DNA of 64,000 nt from Sinohyriopsis cumingii (Eukaryota; Mollusca; Bivalvia; Unionida; Unionidae): assembly GCA_028554795.2 (NCBI GenBank), contig JAPYKE020000279.1, positions 434,001 to 498,000 of the forward strand, given 5' to 3'. A model generated the notes under the pieces. It saw only the letters and a list, made by a program, of their open reading frames with translations, ran no database searches and was not told the origin of the DNA. A program made the translations under genes and the position numbers. Shown in pieces: positions 32,369 to 46,825 of the stretch (its first letter is position 1; each line of letters starts with the position of its first letter).

Positions 32369-33244
32369 TCAGAGTTTAGAGTAAATATTTACGGCTTTCA
32401 GGAACTCTATAATACGAGTGATGTTTACAGTATCAAAAAGTTCTTTCATGCCATGCACTTTGTAATAACGATCGCGCGTAGGTTGTAGGTCAAAGCACTC
32501 TATCATAAAGTGCTTGACAGTGAATGGTTCATTGCAAGAAACGCACTCTGGTGGGTCTTCACCTTTTAGTATGTGGGTGTGGGTGATAGAAGTATGACCA
32601 ATTCGGATTCTTGCTATGACTATCTCCTCCCTACGAATGGTTCTGTAGGAAGGAGTCCATTCTCCTAGAGTTGGCTTGATTGCATGAAGTTTGTTATTCA
32701 CGGCATCATTCCATGATGCCTGCCACTTCTGACGAAAGAACTTTCTGATACAAGGTTTAAAATCAGTATATGGTATTTTAAAATCAGATGGTTCTTGAGT
32801 AAGGGCCATTTTAGCAGCGCGATCTGCTTTTTCGTTACCTTTAATGCCAATGTGGCTAGGTAACCAACAGTATATTATATTGTGGGAGACACTCAGCTCG
32901 GCATCTTTGAAGAGTATGTTTTTTAATAATGGGTTCTCCAGTTTTCTATTGTGTAGTGACTGGAGTCCTGATAGCGAATCGGAGAATATGATACTGTTTA
33001 AAATATGTTTCTTTTCTATATGTTGCAGAGCAAGGTCTATTGCTCTGATTTCGGCTGTAAAAATTGATGCTCCATTTGGTAAACGAACTTGCGTTGTATG
33101 ATTTCCACAAACAAAGGCTGCAGCAACCTTTTCCTCATCCTTTGATCCTTCAGTGTAAATTCTGGTGTAGTTTTTAAATTCGGTGAGGAGTTCATCGTAA
33201 GAGTTGTGGAAGATAGAAGGGTTTGTTTCGGATTTTTTTTCCAT
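32369..33244 (-). pseudogene. LINE ORF2 RNase H and CCHC (U3)
   Basis: Identical in translation to U2, including Glu at the first catalytic position. Confidence 0.88.
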
Positions 33245-34718
33245 CGTGTAGCGTAAAACGTACTTTTGGTTGTTTAATTAGCCAGGGTGGTGTTTCGGAG
33301 ATGGATGTTTTTTGAATTTTAGAAAGATCTATATTTGTAGTGTCAAGGCTGGATGATATTCTAATGCCAAAGGAAGGTATGGCGTTTGGTTTATTTTCGT
33401 ATAAAGTTTTGTATTTGGGTTGAAAAACAGCCGAGAAAGCAGGATTCAGAGGGTTTGATTTTAATTTGAGAGCATACTGTGCGGAAAGCATTTCTCTACG
33501 ATGCGATAACGGTGGTTCATTCGCCTCAGCTAGAAGGCTTTCACACGGGGATGTTTTAAATGCTCCCAGAGCCAGTCTTATTCCCTGATGATGAATTGGA
33601 TCAAGCATTTTAAGATACGATTTTCTGGCTGAACCATACACAACGCAACCATAGTCCAGTTTGGAGCGAATAAACGTTCTGTATAAATTTAGGATGACTT
33701 TTCTATCAGCACCCCAGTCAGTGTGCGCTACTACTTTAAGTAGGTTAAGTGCTTTTAAGCATTTAGCTTTTAAGTTCTTTAGGTGTGGAATAAAGGTCAG
33801 TTTTCTGTCAAAGATTATACCTAATAATTTGGTTTCCTCAACAACTGGAATAGGTGTTCCATCCAGCGTGAGGTTCGGTTCATCGTGATGTTTTCGTAAC
33901 TGACAGAAATGCATGCATACAGTTTTTAATTTCGAGAATTTGAAACCGTTTGCATTGGCCCAATTTTGAATTTTGTTTATATTTTGCTGCAGTTGTCTTT
34001 CAATTGTATGCATGTGCTTTGACCGATAACATATTAGAAAATCATCAACGTATAAAGAGCAATCCACACCAGGAGTCAAACACTTGGTGATGCTATTAAT
34101 TTTGATGTTAAAGAGCGTCACAGATAAAATACTGCCCTGGGGCACACCCATCTCTTGCTCGTGCAGATCGGAGAGGGTAGAGCCCACTCGTACTTTGAAT
34201 TCTCTGTCTGAGAGGAAGTTGGATATGAAAGAGGGCAGACGGCCTTTTCGACCTAGATCGTTCAGGTCATTTAGTATCCCGTACTTCCATGTCGTGTCAT
34301 AGGCCTTTTCTAAATCAAAGAAAACCGCTACTAAATGTTCTTTCTTAATAAATGCATCGCGAATAAATGTTTCCAGTCTAACCAGATGATCATTGGTGCT
34401 CCGGCCATATCGAAAGCCACTTTGGAAAGGAGATATTAAATTGTTAGTTTCCAAATACCAGACAAGCCGAGAACTGATCATTCGTTCCATTGTTTTGCAC
34501 ACACAGCTTGTGAGTGCAATTGGTCGATAGCTGTTGGGGTCTTCGCTATCTTTACCGGGTTTGGGGACTGGTATTACAGTTGCTTCTTTCCAGATTTTTG
34601 GTACATTACCAGTAATCCATAAATCATTGAAGAGTTTCAAAAGAGATGTTAAAGATGATTCTGGAAGGTGTTTCAAAAACTGGTAATGTATTTCGTCAGG
34701 CCCAAGCGGAAGTATCAT
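33192..34718 (-). pseudogene. LINE ORF2 reverse transcriptase (U3)
   Basis: 508 codons, identical in translation to U2. YVDD intact. Confidence 0.9.
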
Positions 34719-35172
34719 GGGCCTTATCTAAAGCCTCCCTAAGCTCCGATAGTGAGAACAATTGATTATAACTTTCCGAGTTGTTGGATGTGAATTTTAA
34801 ACGTGACTTTTCTTTTTGAGTTTTAAGTTTTCGGAAGGCTTCTGAATAATTAGATGATGAGGAATTTTTCGAGAAACTGTCAGCAAGAATATTTGCAATG
34901 TCACGTTTTGAACTAAAGTTGTTATTGTTCAGTGTCAGATGTCGGAGAGGGTTTTGTTTTCTCTTTCCGTTTATTTTGCGTATAGTGTCCCAAACTTTCT
35001 TAACAGAGGAACGAGAGTTTAAAGAAGAAACATATTTCTTCCATGATGCTCTTTTACTTTCTTTGATTGTGCGGCGAGCTTTGGCCCGGACAATGCGATA
35101 TATATTTAAGTTTTCGGGCGTCGGGTGATTATTGAATTTTTTAATGCTTCTCGGCGTTGCAGTATGGCTTCC

Positions 35173-36051
35173 TTACAATTCCTTAGTGAGCCAAGGTTTT
35201 AGGGTTCTTATACAGTTTGTTGAGGACTTGGGGATAGATTCTTCTGCAATGGCGGTTAAAATAGATGTAAAATGCTGAATGGGATCGTTAACATTGAAAA
35301 CTGTATCCTCATTCAGCCTAGTTTTACAGAGTGTTTCGAACTTGGCCCAGTCGGCCTTCTTTAAATTCCATTGTGGAATTACTTCATCAATTGTAGAGTT
35401 ATGATTTACAAGAGAGATTGGGAAGTGATCGCTGCTGTGAAGGTCATCAGCGACCTTCCATTCATAGTCCAAAAGCAGCGAAGGAGAACAAATTGTGAAA
35501 TCGATGCATGTGTATGTACCCGTGCCTGGGTGTAGATATGTAGGTGTTTTGGTATTATATAGACACAGATCGTGTCTAGAAATAAGGTCTTCAACTTTGT
35601 GAGCTCTGTCACTTATATGATTCGATCCCCATAAAATGTTATGGGCATTAAAATCCCCGAGTAAAACAAATGGCGCGGGAAGCTGTTGAACAAGGTCGTC
35701 TAATTCGTTTGGTACTAGGTTAGTGTTTGGTGGTAAGTAAATAGAGCAAAATGTAATCACTCGATGTAGAGTGACGCTTACAGCAATGGCTTGTAAATTG
35801 GTATTTAAATGAATGAAGCTATGAGGAGCTCTGTTGTTCACAATAACAGAAACTCCTCCTGATGCCCTATCAACATTTGGAGAGCAGGTGTTAAACAGGG
35901 AGTAGTTTTTAAATGTGATATTGTCCGTATCTTTCAAGAATGTTTCTTGAAGGCATAGTACCGCAGGATCATGTTCGTTTAAAAGCAGGAGAATATCATT
36001 GTAATTTGCTTTAAGTCCTCGACAATTCCATTGTATGATAGTGTTTTTCAT
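35173..36051 (-). pseudogene. LINE ORF2 APE endonuclease (U3)
   Basis: 292 codons with Leu-to-Phe immediately after the conserved D184, private to this unit. Same early stop. Confidence 0.9.
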
Positions 36052-36113
36052 TATAAATTTAAATGAAAGATTGTGGAGCTAGGTTAGACCTTTCGCAGAG
36101 GGAATTTGTTTTG

Positions 36114-36407
36114 TTATTTATCTGGAGGAAGTACGGGGGTGAATTTTTTGTTTGTAGGTCTGGCGTTCCCTTGAGCGCATGGAGCAGATTCTTCTGCATC
36201 CATGCTCTCAATGTCTCCAAACCTGTTATAAAGTTTGATGGGGTCATCTGACCCCTTTTGTTGCCTGTTTCCATGAGATTTATTTTTGTTTTTTGGTGAT
36301 TTAGGTTGCTGGGTATTGCTGAATGTAGTTTGTGTAGATGCCGTGTTTCTCTGTGATTGGTAATGAGGGGTGTTTGAGCTTGGTGTTGAATCGGGTGCTT
36401 CTGTTTG
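36114..36407 (-). pseudogene. LINE ORF1 C-terminal remnant (U3)
   Basis: 97 codons, as in U2. Confidence 0.8.
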
Positions 36408-36506
36408 ATGGTTCCCTTGCTGTCACTTCATTCAAAGGGTGTTGGAACTCTATTCATCACCATGGACACATTCAGAGTGTACCTTTTCATCAGAGAGAAT
36501 GCAGTT

Positions 36507-37020
36507 ATAATAATAATAATAATAATAATAATAATTAGAACTTTGTATAGCGCCTCATCTTTAGAAGCTCTAAGCGCTTTACAATATTAGACAACACCTA
36601 TAAGATAAAAAAAACATATAATGAAATGATTACAAAAACAAACACCATGAAATTAGAAAACATAAAAAACATGCTGAAAATATATAAGGTAGGAAACATT
36701 ATTAGGCTTTAAGTTTGTTCTTGCAGTCGAAAGAAGTGAGTTTCGAGAGCACTCTTGAATGGGATCATTAATGAAATGATTACAAAAACAAACACCATGA
36801 AATTAGAAAACATAAAAAACATGCTGAAAATATTTAAGGTAGGAAACATTATTAGGCTTTAAGTTTGTTCTTGCAGTCGAAATAAGTGAGTTTTGAGAGC
36901 ACTCTTGAATGGGATCACTGTGTCTTTGTGTCTAAGTTCAGTGGGCAATTCATTCGACGTTGCTGGGCCCTGGTATGCAAAAGAACGCTGTCCATATGTC
37001 TTTGTTTTCAAAGTGGGAAT
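36507..37020 (-). mobile_element. CR1/L2-like LINE 3' end (U3)
   Basis: As in U2, with the same 150-bp internal duplication. Confidence 0.7.
36623..36922. repeat. 150-bp tandem duplication (U3)
   Basis: Copies 36623-36772 and 36773-36922 with the same internal differences as in U2. Confidence 0.9.
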
Positions 37021-37632
37021 AATGAGTATAAATTATTTAGTTATAAATATTTTGTAAGGATCAAATAGACCGCACACAACAACTCCTTCGTAAATGGGTT
37101 AGAATTCTCGACCACCGGCATCTAGGTAGAATAAGAGATTTGATTATTGTGACAGTGGGCAAAAATATATAAAGTATGCTAAATAATGTACTCAGAGAAT
37201 TTCCTTCTATTGAGTGTTGTTCACGTTAACGCCGTTATCGATCGATACACTGATTTTGATTTTGGTATTATTTATATTTTTCTGTGCATATAGCCATATA
37301 AAAATTCGTTACATGTGAAAAGTGATGATATTTAGTGCGTGTAGACAATTTTGAATGATATGAAAGTCCAAGAGATGGAAGCTTACTAAAACAAGGTTAA
37401 GTAGATTGAGTTTATGACATGAATCGTTTCTCATTTAGTTGCATCTCAGTTAGTGATAACGAATATCTTAAGCTGACTATAGTCGTATGACATGAACTGA
37501 CTGGACATTCCTTTCCACTGCCATTTGTTTTTCTTCAGGTTGAAACAATAGATGCATTAATTGAGAAAAGGAAGGAATGATTGTAATTTATAAAAGGAAA
37601 TATAAATGCATTGATTCCGGTTTAATAATAAA

Positions 37633-38752
37633 TTAGTGATGTATATGTTCTTTTAAATGGTAATACAGACAAATGCAGTATAGTTGTTATACAAATAGTA
37701 ATTAAATATATTTAATAGATCAAAAGATCAAAATGAGCATTTCAATATTTCTTATTCCCATACCAAAAAGCGAAATTTTTTAGAATGTTTTTGGAAGTAA
37801 GCAAAGGGCTTCGAATCTCATTGATCAGACAGTATTTGTAGCTAAAAGCAGGTAGAAATTAGACAAATTTTGAACTTTGAAATGTGATGGTATTGGGTCA
37901 ACAATTTGGCCTCATTACTATCTCAGTGATTCCTATGTCTTTTTTTTCAATCCACAATGCCTAACAAGAAACTTAGATAACTAGGCGCTGAAATCGGTTT
38001 ACTCTCTCTCTCTCTTTCTCCTCCGTGTGCTGAACGCACCCATACCTTCTAAGACTAAAAATTCACTCTAGCTTTGAGTTTTTGTACAGTTCCTTTGTAT
38101 ATGGCGCTTCGAACTGTTCTTAGATATCAAACAAATACTTACAAAATTACCCGTGTGAAATATAAAATAACCGCATTGTTGACGGATAAATTTAAGAGGA
38201 CAAGCGGAATACCATTGATGCACCTTCTGCTGTTAATCCATTTTTGTTCATCGTATTTCGTCATTACTGCCATTCATAAGTTGCATACATTTGGTCCATT
38301 ATATCAATCAATAGTCAGATCTTTCATACTAAGCAAAAAAGTAGGATATGTTTCCAGAGTAACGTCGAAAATTAGCACTGTCTGAATCAACATGCAAAAC
38401 AAGCCGCAATCAAGCTGAAATATGAATCAAAGGCTTTTTATGGTACAGTTTAATAAGGACATTTCTTAATTTTCGCCAACCCAAAAGTGTGCCGCACTAA
38501 GTTTTCAACGTTATAGTACATCATAAATATAGTGAATATTTACGAGAATTTGAAGTAGTTAGTTTTAAGATAGACATACTGATACATATTGGAGTAGTAG
38601 CACTCTGGCGACAACAATGACGCTCGGGCGACAATGGGAACTAACATTACGCCTCTAGTTTGAAAACTAACACTCCCTCGTCAATTTAACATGAACCATA
38701 TGTTTAACATTAGTATGACATTCTGACCTCAAGGGAAAGGATAATGTTGAAC
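37633..38752. other. 3' spacer of U3
   Basis: No gene recognised; counterpart of 22851-23970. Confidence 0.5.
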
Positions 38753-39669
38753 ATGTCCATGTGTTAAATGAGCATCAGTATTTACAAAGGGGAAATGCAA
38801 TGTTCAAACCACGTCTACTAACCAATGCAAACTTTTGACTGAGCAACATACATTCATCTTCTGAGTCACACCAACATTTACTAACCATCACGCCGCTTAA
38901 ACTCACCAGCACCTAATCTCCACTTGAACAACACATACTCACGAACATGCCGTTTTGGTTGCCCAAACCCAAACTTATTAATAAACGACAAAGCAATGGG
39001 ATGCTAACACATACACACAACCATCCATGAAAGGGTAGAAATGATCATGCACACACATCAACAGAAGCAGCCATGAATAGCAGTACTGCTCATATACTGT
39101 ATATAGAAACATATTTAATTACTATCGTACATCTAGTGAAAGGAAAGAAATATGTAGGAGTGCTTTCATATATATACAAAGTTACTAATATATCTCTAAA
39201 GGGTAAGATTATCCATTCACTATGCACACAAACTTGCTACCACACTAAAGGCAACGGGCACTCATACACAAAACACATATAGTTATATCCTGATTTGAGT
39301 GGGACGTCGTTTAGGCCACCAAGTTAATAGTAATTCCTACGCATTATTTGTCCTACATAAAACCCACCTTAGATAAGAAAAGAACATATTTAGAAGGAAC
39401 TGACATGGCCGTTCTGAAGTATTGGTTGCATCAAAATCAATGAAAGATATCCAGTATTCGACAGCAGTGTCTTGGTATTTAATCGGAACTATACAGTATT
39501 GTGCTGACATGCTATTACACCGAATGCATACAGACATACATAATGATTGTAGAGAATTATGTCACCAACAGAAAACGTAGTACTTAAACAAATGACCCCA
39601 AACTTAGATAATCTGATTATAAGAGGTAATTCTGGAGTTGTTTAATACATTTCGAGTATCCATAGTCGA
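38753..39669. repeat. S block, left-hand copy beside gypsy G4
   Basis: 917 bp with the gypsy-free variant set. Junction to RT sequence at 39669/39670 is the same as in G3, so both come from one rearrangement. Confidence 0.85.
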
Positions 39670-42404
39670 CTCCATGGACTGCTTGAGGGCCGAATGAGGC
39701 CTTGCTCTAGCATTTCATCCAATATTGCTTTTACCTCTTTCCGTTGCGCGAAAGGTATTCTATATGGCCGTTGTTTAATTGGTGTCTCCGAAGTTGTCTT
39801 TATACTGTGAGTTAAGATGTTTGTTCGACCAGGCCTAGTTGTTAGAACATCCTGAAATTCATTGCAAAGATTTCTAATATCCTCTCGTTGGTCTTTTGTC
39901 AAGTTTACCCCCAGCTTAACGCCAGCATCACCTTCACCTGCTCTTGGAGGAAAGTCAATATCCACACCATCGTTCTCGTCTGCCTTCGTCGCCAGCAGCA
40001 CAGCACGCTTGTATCCACGCAGCAAGTTTATATGATAGGTAACTGTACCGCGCCTACCGGGTACAGATACCTGGTAGTTAACATCGTTTACCTTCCGGAC
40101 CACACGATAAGGTCCCTGCCATTGTGCCTTCATCTTGGACGAACTTGATGGCAAGAGAATGAGGACTTCATCTCCAGGACTGAATTCTCGTGTTTTCGTG
40201 TGACGATCATACAGTGCCTTGATTTTCTTTTGGCGATCCAACAGATTATCTTTGACAAGAGCCCCGATGTCAGCCAACTTCTCACGCATTTTCACAACAT
40301 TCTCCACAGTTGACTTCCTTACATCTTCCTCTCCTGTAAACAAGCCTTGTAAAATCTGCATTGGCCCCCTAACTGGCCAACCATACATCTCTAAGGGTGC
40401 AAATCCAGTTTCCTCATGTGGGACTTCGCGGTATGCAAACAACAAAAATGGCAACATCTCATCCCATTCATTCTTGTTGTCTATACAGAACTTCCGCAAC
40501 ATTGACTTCAAGGTCCCGTTAAAACGTTCTACTTTTCCATTTGCTTGCGGGTGATACGGCGTTGTTGTAACTCCACGAATACCCACTAGTTCATACAGCT
40601 GTTTCAATAAGGTGCTAGTGAAGTTGGTCCCTTTGTCTGTTAATATGACCCTTGGAAAACCAACACGGCTAAACAGCTCAATCAGTGCTCTAGCTACATT
40701 AGTTGCCTCCATATCCTTCAAAGGAAAAGCTTCGGGATACCTCGTTGCATCATCAACAACCGTCAGAATGTATTTGCGTCCAGACTTCGTTCTAGATAAC
40801 GGTCCAACAATATCCATTGCAATTTTTGAGAACGGTTCTGTTATCACCGGTGGGCATACCAGTGGTGCTTTCTCACCTGCAGTCTGTTTTGCTGTCATCT
40901 GGCATTCATGACACGATGTACAATATCTTTTTACATCGGAAAACATTCCAGGCCAAAAGAACGATTGGAGAATCCTCTCTTTTGTTTTCTCCAAACCCAG
41001 GTGACCTGCAAGGGGTCGATCATGTGCCAGCTCCATTACCATTTTCCGTAATCCTGCTGGTACAACTATTTGCTCCCCTCCATGTGAACCATCACCAGAT
41101 TGCCATTTCCGTCGCAAAATATCATTCTCCCAGAAGAATGCCATTGGCTCCTCCTCAGCCTCTTCACGAGTAGCAAAGGACTTCTCTCTAATACTTTGCA
41201 GTGAAATATCCGCAATCTGTAGTTTCGACAACATGTCCGCATTCATTGCTGAAAGTTCGTCAACTTCAATGTCATCACGCTGATCAGGATCTTCTGTCTC
41301 GATGCTGTTGTTGACAAAGTCATTCTTACCCTCATGCTCACATTGATCAGTATTTTCCACAGCCCTCTCATCGTCGAGTCCTTTTAACATCGACCTCGTA
41401 ACAACAAATGACCCTTTCTTGCTAAGTATATCCATCCCCAATAGGGCTTCAGCGGCTAGATTTGAAACAAGACCCACTTGCGCTGGTCCCTTATAATATG
41501 TAGTGTCGATATTTACCACAGCCAACTGTGCGGTAAATGGCTGACCCACTGCTGTGTATAACTTAACCTTGTGCCCCTCCAGCTTGCAACTCTCATCAAC
41601 AAGATCTTCTCTTATCAAGGCCATATCTGATCCAGTGTCCTTCACAAACATGATCTCGCGCCCATTCACACATCCTGTTTCTGAAATAAACTTTTCACCA
41701 ATTGTTGGCTTAACAAAACAAGTTGCCGGATTGCCACGATATTTCATGTCATCTGTTGGACAATACCTTGCAATATGTCCCCATTGTTTGCATCGATAAC
41801 ATTGCCTATTCTTCTGCTTGGACTGGTCTTTTATCGATGTTAGTTTTGCTTGCTGCTGTAAGTTCTGACAATTCATCTTGTTACTATTTACATTTATATT
41901 TTGATGAAACTTAATCCGCTGCCCTTGCTGTTGTAAATTTGTGGGAATATAATCTTCCGCGGCCTCTACGACTGGACTAGAGCCCTTGTTCCTCCTAATC
42001 CACTGTGCTTGATCTTGTGGCAAGGCTTTCAAGAAAAATTCCTCACGAAGACAAATAACTGGGTCATGATCTTCCAAGAAACGCTTTATGTGCTGATCAA
42101 TCCTGGCCATCAGACCACGATACGTCTCAGTGCTTTCCTTCTTCATGCTCAACAGTGCCGTGAAATGTTCATGCGGTCTCTTTCCAAAACGATCAATCAG
42201 TCCTTTCCTGAGTTCCAGGTAATCACCACAAGCTTGAGTTGCAACATATCTAGCCTCCCCTGTCAACAGAGTTCTTAGCTGTAATACTTTCAACTCGTCA
42301 GACCAATTGGCATGTTTTGCAATTGATTCAAACTCTGCCAGGAAAGTCACAATATCCTCTCCTCGTTCATGGTCATATGCATGTAGCTTTACTTTTAATG
42401 GCAT
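39642..42404 (-). pseudogene. gag-PR-IN-(truncated RT) polyprotein of gypsy G4
   Basis: 920 codons identical in translation to 24860-27622. Confidence 0.9.
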
Positions 42405-42413
42405 TGAAGATGT

Positions 42414-42737
42414 TTATTCAGTCGTGTTTTCTTGACGTTTTACTTTTTCTAACTCAATTTCCAAACGCTTCATTTCTAATCTTAATTTCTTTCTTTCCGT
42501 TTCCCATTCAAACTCCTGTCTTAATTCAAATTCTCTTTCATTTTTCTTTGCGCTAGTTTTTCGCTTTGTTTCCTTGGGTGGTTGCATGTGCTCAAGGTTA
42601 AGTTCCTCTTCATACTCCATAACTTCATTATCTGTAAATTCCATCAAATTCTGTGCTGCCGCTTTTCTTCGTGGTCGTCCTGAAGCAACCGTGGCTCCCT
42701 CAACTTCGACATCATCAGCAACCGACATAATGACCAA
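42414..42737 (-). pseudogene. gag N-terminal segment (G4)
   Basis: Identical to 1053-1376, with the same in-frame TAA. Confidence 0.7.
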
Positions 42738-43009
42738 CTATATGTACGTACTGTAAGTTCTATCACTGTATTCACAGCCACTGGACTAGCTTTAATTATC
42801 TACGAGTTTCTGGGCTTACACGTGTACACTCGTTACAGTGATACACACTTTGCACTTAGCAATTAACAACTGTACGTTATACACACAGTACAACCAGTCA
42901 CTGCTAATATCACAGATTCACTGAATTCACAGCTTTCAGAATTGTCAAACACAATTCCAACGTATTGAAAAAAATTCCAAATAATTCACACAGGATTTTG
43001 GAATCCGTA

Positions 43010-43021
43010 CCGCTGCCACCA
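43010..43021 (-). promoter_or_regulatory. tRNA primer-binding site (G4)
   Basis: TGGTGGCAGCGG on the minus strand, as in G0. Confidence 0.75.
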
Positions 43022-43024
43022 AAA

Positions 43025-43385
43025 TGTTACATTCGGGTTCAAAGGACACACAAACACCAAGTAAGGGTCCTACAACTTTATGTAAAATAAAGCTAAAATC
43101 TTAAAAAATAAACTAGAAAAAAAGTGTTCATTACAGTACCAAGCCCAGCTAAAAACTGCTTGCTCTATCACTCTGCTCTTGTTTTAGTAAGGGTTAGACA
43201 CATGGAATTCTAATTAAATTAACATTTGTGCCTTATCCAGGCCCAGATAGCCATGGGAAGATAAACAACAGCACTGAACCTGTTGACAGTCTCTGGTATC
43301 AAATATCCAGAATGCTGGGAATAATGTTCTGCTGTCACTACTAACAATTAGATTCTGCTAGAATATGATACAGGCCCTTATAACA
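43025..43385 (-). repeat. 5' LTR of gypsy G4 (361 bp)
   Basis: Same termini as G0 and G3. Confidence 0.85.
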
Positions 43386-44304
43386 ATGTCCATGTGTTAA
43401 ATGAGCATCAGTATTTACAAAGGGGAAATGCAATGTTCAAACCACGTCTACTAACCAACGCAAACTTTTGACTGAGCAACATACATTCATCTTCTGAGTC
43501 ACACCAACATTTACTAACCATCACGCCGCTTAAACTCACCAGCACCTAATCTCCACTTGAACAACACATACTCACGAACATGCCGTTTTGGTTGCCCAAA
43601 CCCAAACTTATTAATAAACGACAAAGCAATGGGATGCTAACACATACACACAACCATCCATGAAAGGGTAGAAATGATCATGCACACACATCAACAGAAG
43701 CAGCCATGAATAGTGTTGTACTGCTCATATACTGTATATAGAAACATATTTAATTACTATCGTACATCTAGTGAAAGGAAAGAAATATGTAGGAGTGCTT
43801 TCATATATATACAAAGTTACTAATATATCTCTAAAGGGTAAGATTATCCATTCACTATGCACACAAACTTGCTACCACACTAAAGGCAACGGGCACTCAT
43901 ACACAAAACACATATAGTTATATCCTGATTTGAGTGGGACGTCGTTTAGGCCACCAAGTTAATAGTAATTCCTACGCATTATTTGTCCTACATAAAACCC
44001 ACCTTAGATAAGAAAAGAACATATTTAGAAGGAACTGACATGGCCGTTCTGAAGTATTGGTTGCAGCAAAATCAATGAAAGATATCCAGTATTCGACAGC
44101 AGTGTCTTGGTATTTAATCGGAACTATACAGTATTGTGCTGACATGCTATTACACCGAATGCATACAGACATACATAATGATTGTAGAGAATTATGTCAC
44201 CAACAGAAAACGTAGTACTTAAACAAATGACCCCAAACTTAGATAATCTGATTGTAAGAGGTAATTCTGGAGTTGTTTAATACATTTCGAGTATCCATAG
44301 TCGA
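43386..44304. repeat. S block, right-hand class (S-R), before U4
   Basis: 919 bp, same variant set as 2025-2943. Confidence 0.85.
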
Positions 44305-44730
44305 TTAGAGAACAATGATATGTAGAAAATGGCAATTTTCTTTAGCACAGCATCAACGAATTTTGTAAACATGCCCAAAGATCGGGGCATGCTGATTGGT
44401 TTTAGTTTTGCGACTCAACTGCCTGTCCCCATTCTCGCTTGGACAGCTAATAGCTGCTTAATCATCGTACCTCTCCTGCGCTTTTAAAGATACTGTATGA
44501 ATAGCATGGTGGTATAGTTTATGTGTGCAGTTAGCTTTCATGGAAATCGCATGTAAGATACAAATGACGTTTCATACGCAATGCCAGCATCATTGGTAAC
44601 AAAGTTGTAATAAAAACATAGCCATAAAATAAAAGATACAAGTCCTCTGTCTCCCCAGGATTCTTATGATCGTGGTGAATCATGTGTTACCTCTCTTTCT
44701 ACATCATTCTCTCTCAATCACTCTCTCACA

Positions 44731-44733
<3 letters not shown>
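44305..44733. other. spacer of U4
   Basis: As 2944-3372. Confidence 0.4.

Positions 44734-44764
<31 letters not shown>
44734..44764. repeat. (CT)n microsatellite of U4, about 31 bp
   Basis: Followed by TTGTATATC, as in U1 and U3. Confidence 0.9.
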
Positions 44765-44765
<1 letters not shown>

Positions 44766-44932
44766 TGTATATCATGGAAATTGGTCCCGAAGCTCGAGAT
44801 GATTAATGAAAATGAAGATCGTTGCCAAACGGTCAGTTTAACTATTTCGATGTCAAACGGCAATCAGTTCCAAAGTAGAACCGTAAGAAAATAATTGTCA
44901 CAGATAATAAGAACCAGCATTTTTTGACATTG

Positions 44933-45483
44933 TTGCTAGTTTCATGGCGCATTTGCCTGAATTAAGCTGTCCATTTCTTCTATGATTCATCAGAATTGTC
45001 TCGATCCTTGTTATGCTTGCCAATGCGAAAACTCATTGTCTAGGAGAATGTCCTGCCAACTTATCCTCTGTGTTTTCTTCATGCAGCCAATGTGAAAATA
45101 GTTCAGCTTTTTGGCATGACGTCTGTATACCATTCGAATTTATCGTGCATACAGCAGGGTCGGCATTACAATAGCTTTGTTGACATTTAGGCTTGTTTGC
45201 AGATTGATCCCTATGCGCTCTTCTAATTTGCTTATAGTCTGCCAAAGACCACATTTACTTGAGCCGTTTCGGTGTTGCTTTCATCATAGATGTGAATTGC
45301 ACCTGACAGTGTACTGCTGAGTTAGTTGAACTTATCCACTACCTCGAGAGTTTAGCCATTTTACTGTGATGGTAGGTTCTACATAAGGCTTTCCTGTTGT
45401 AGGTTGGTTTAGCACCAATGTCCTACTTATACTGATTGTGAGAGCAACACTGTTTCAAGCTGAAGCGAATTAGTCTATACAAA
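44933..45483 (-). pseudogene. RTE-like RT remnant (U4)
   Basis: Counterpart of 3570-4120, offset 41363. Confidence 0.65.
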
Positions 45484-46825
45484 TATTGGTCCCAAGCCCG
45501 AGTCGTTCTGGAGGTTGGCCAGGATTTTTTTTTAGGGTGGCAAAACTTATCAGAAGGTGGAAATGGAGTCGTGAGACTCAGAAAGAATATATTGTAGGGT
45601 CGGGGCCAAAAGAGGTTGGTAACCATTGCCATACATATTTTTGCATAACAGACACAGATTTGGGATTCAAGAACAGTCACTGTCTTTAACATTTTGCCTT
45701 TAGTCTCCTCCAACTGAATGGAATGCCATCAATTCGGTACCTGATATCAACCCTTTTGTCACAGCCACGGTAAGCACCAGTAAGCATAACAGCGAACATC
45801 ATACTGAAGAGGGGCTTCTTTGACTTCTTTGGCGACTGGATGGTTGTGATACATCATTTTAACTTCCTTCATTTACTGAATATCGCAACTACGAATTTTG
45901 TCTGGTTTAGTATCACGGAAATAAATTAATTTTCATTGTAATTATTAGCACTTTTTCACATTTTAGTAAAGGGCATGACGCAATTATTTGTCCTCCAAAA
46001 GATAAATTATGGACTAAAATTATCATCTGTCTTCACCAAAGGTATATTATTCAGTTCGTACATTAAATAGGGTCTTCTTCTATGTTTATGCTGCAGCTCC
46101 TTATCTTATTTGGCTGGATGTTTTCATTTCTTCTAAAATAAATGACACACATGTAAAGCCTTGATGTAGTTTCAAACATTACCCACCAGCCCCACCTCCT
46201 TCCTCAAACAGCGTTCAGCTATCGGGTGTATTTCATCTGGATGTTGAAGGATGGAACTTTGCTTTTATGACGAGAAACCCTCTTGTTATAAAACTTTCCA
46301 CCTACGTGTTTTATTAAAACCATTTCTATATTTCTTCAGATATCCTACCAAAGTTGTTATAAGCGACAACGACTACTTTCTATCTTTTGTAAGCACCTGT
46401 ACTGCATGATAATCAGTTTAAATTATCTTCTTGATACCAAATATTCTATATTGCTCATTTCTTATGAAAGTGGCCTTAAGTTCCAGGATCAGGTCAGTAA
46501 ACAATATAAAGTAGCCATCTGGTCTAAATATTATTTGCATTTTGGTAGATTTAGAACAATATTTAATATAGTACATATACATATTTTAACACAGCCGTAT
46601 AGCAGTGTTGGAGACAAACCAAGATAAGGATACATATTCTCTCTCCAATATTGATGGGATTTGTACCTGCGCACAACGTTATGTGAAGATGCATCATTCA
46701 ATCCTTGGCGACTTTAAAATGCCGACTACAAATCTTCAGTAATTCATTGAAGACGGTATATAACATCATATACTAGAAAAGGGTGCGACGTCCTAATTAC
46801 AATAATGTACATTAAGGCTAACCTC

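Larger units (their letters stand above)
32089..36407 (-). mobile_element. Nimb-like LINE with deleted 5' part (U3)
   Basis: Same deletion junction as U2; left target duplication at 32075-32088. One private substitution changes CIDLTI to CIDFTI in the endonuclease. Confidence 0.9.
30011..37580 (+). pseudogene. candidate host gene copy of U3 (long exon mostly deleted)
   Basis: Exon equivalents: X1 30011-30100, X2 30922-30987, X3 31185-31259, X4 31556-31604, X5 31703-31793, X6 remnant 36408-36510, X7 37539-37580 with AATAAA at 37627. X1 belongs to the U1/U4 variant class, while sequence from 31031 on belongs to the U2/U5 class, so this copy is itself a recombinant. Confidence 0.3.
39670..43385 (-). 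mobile_element. Gmr1-like Ty3/gypsy element, copy G4, 3'-truncated
   Basis: Same structure and breakpoints as G3, offset by 14782 bases. Confidence 0.9.

Noticed and set aside
32089..36407. Short LINE copies as independent 5'-truncated insertions
   Set aside because: They share the same insertion site, the same tail and the same internal breakpoint as each other; the full-length U1 and U4 copies at the same site show that the missing part is a later deletion.
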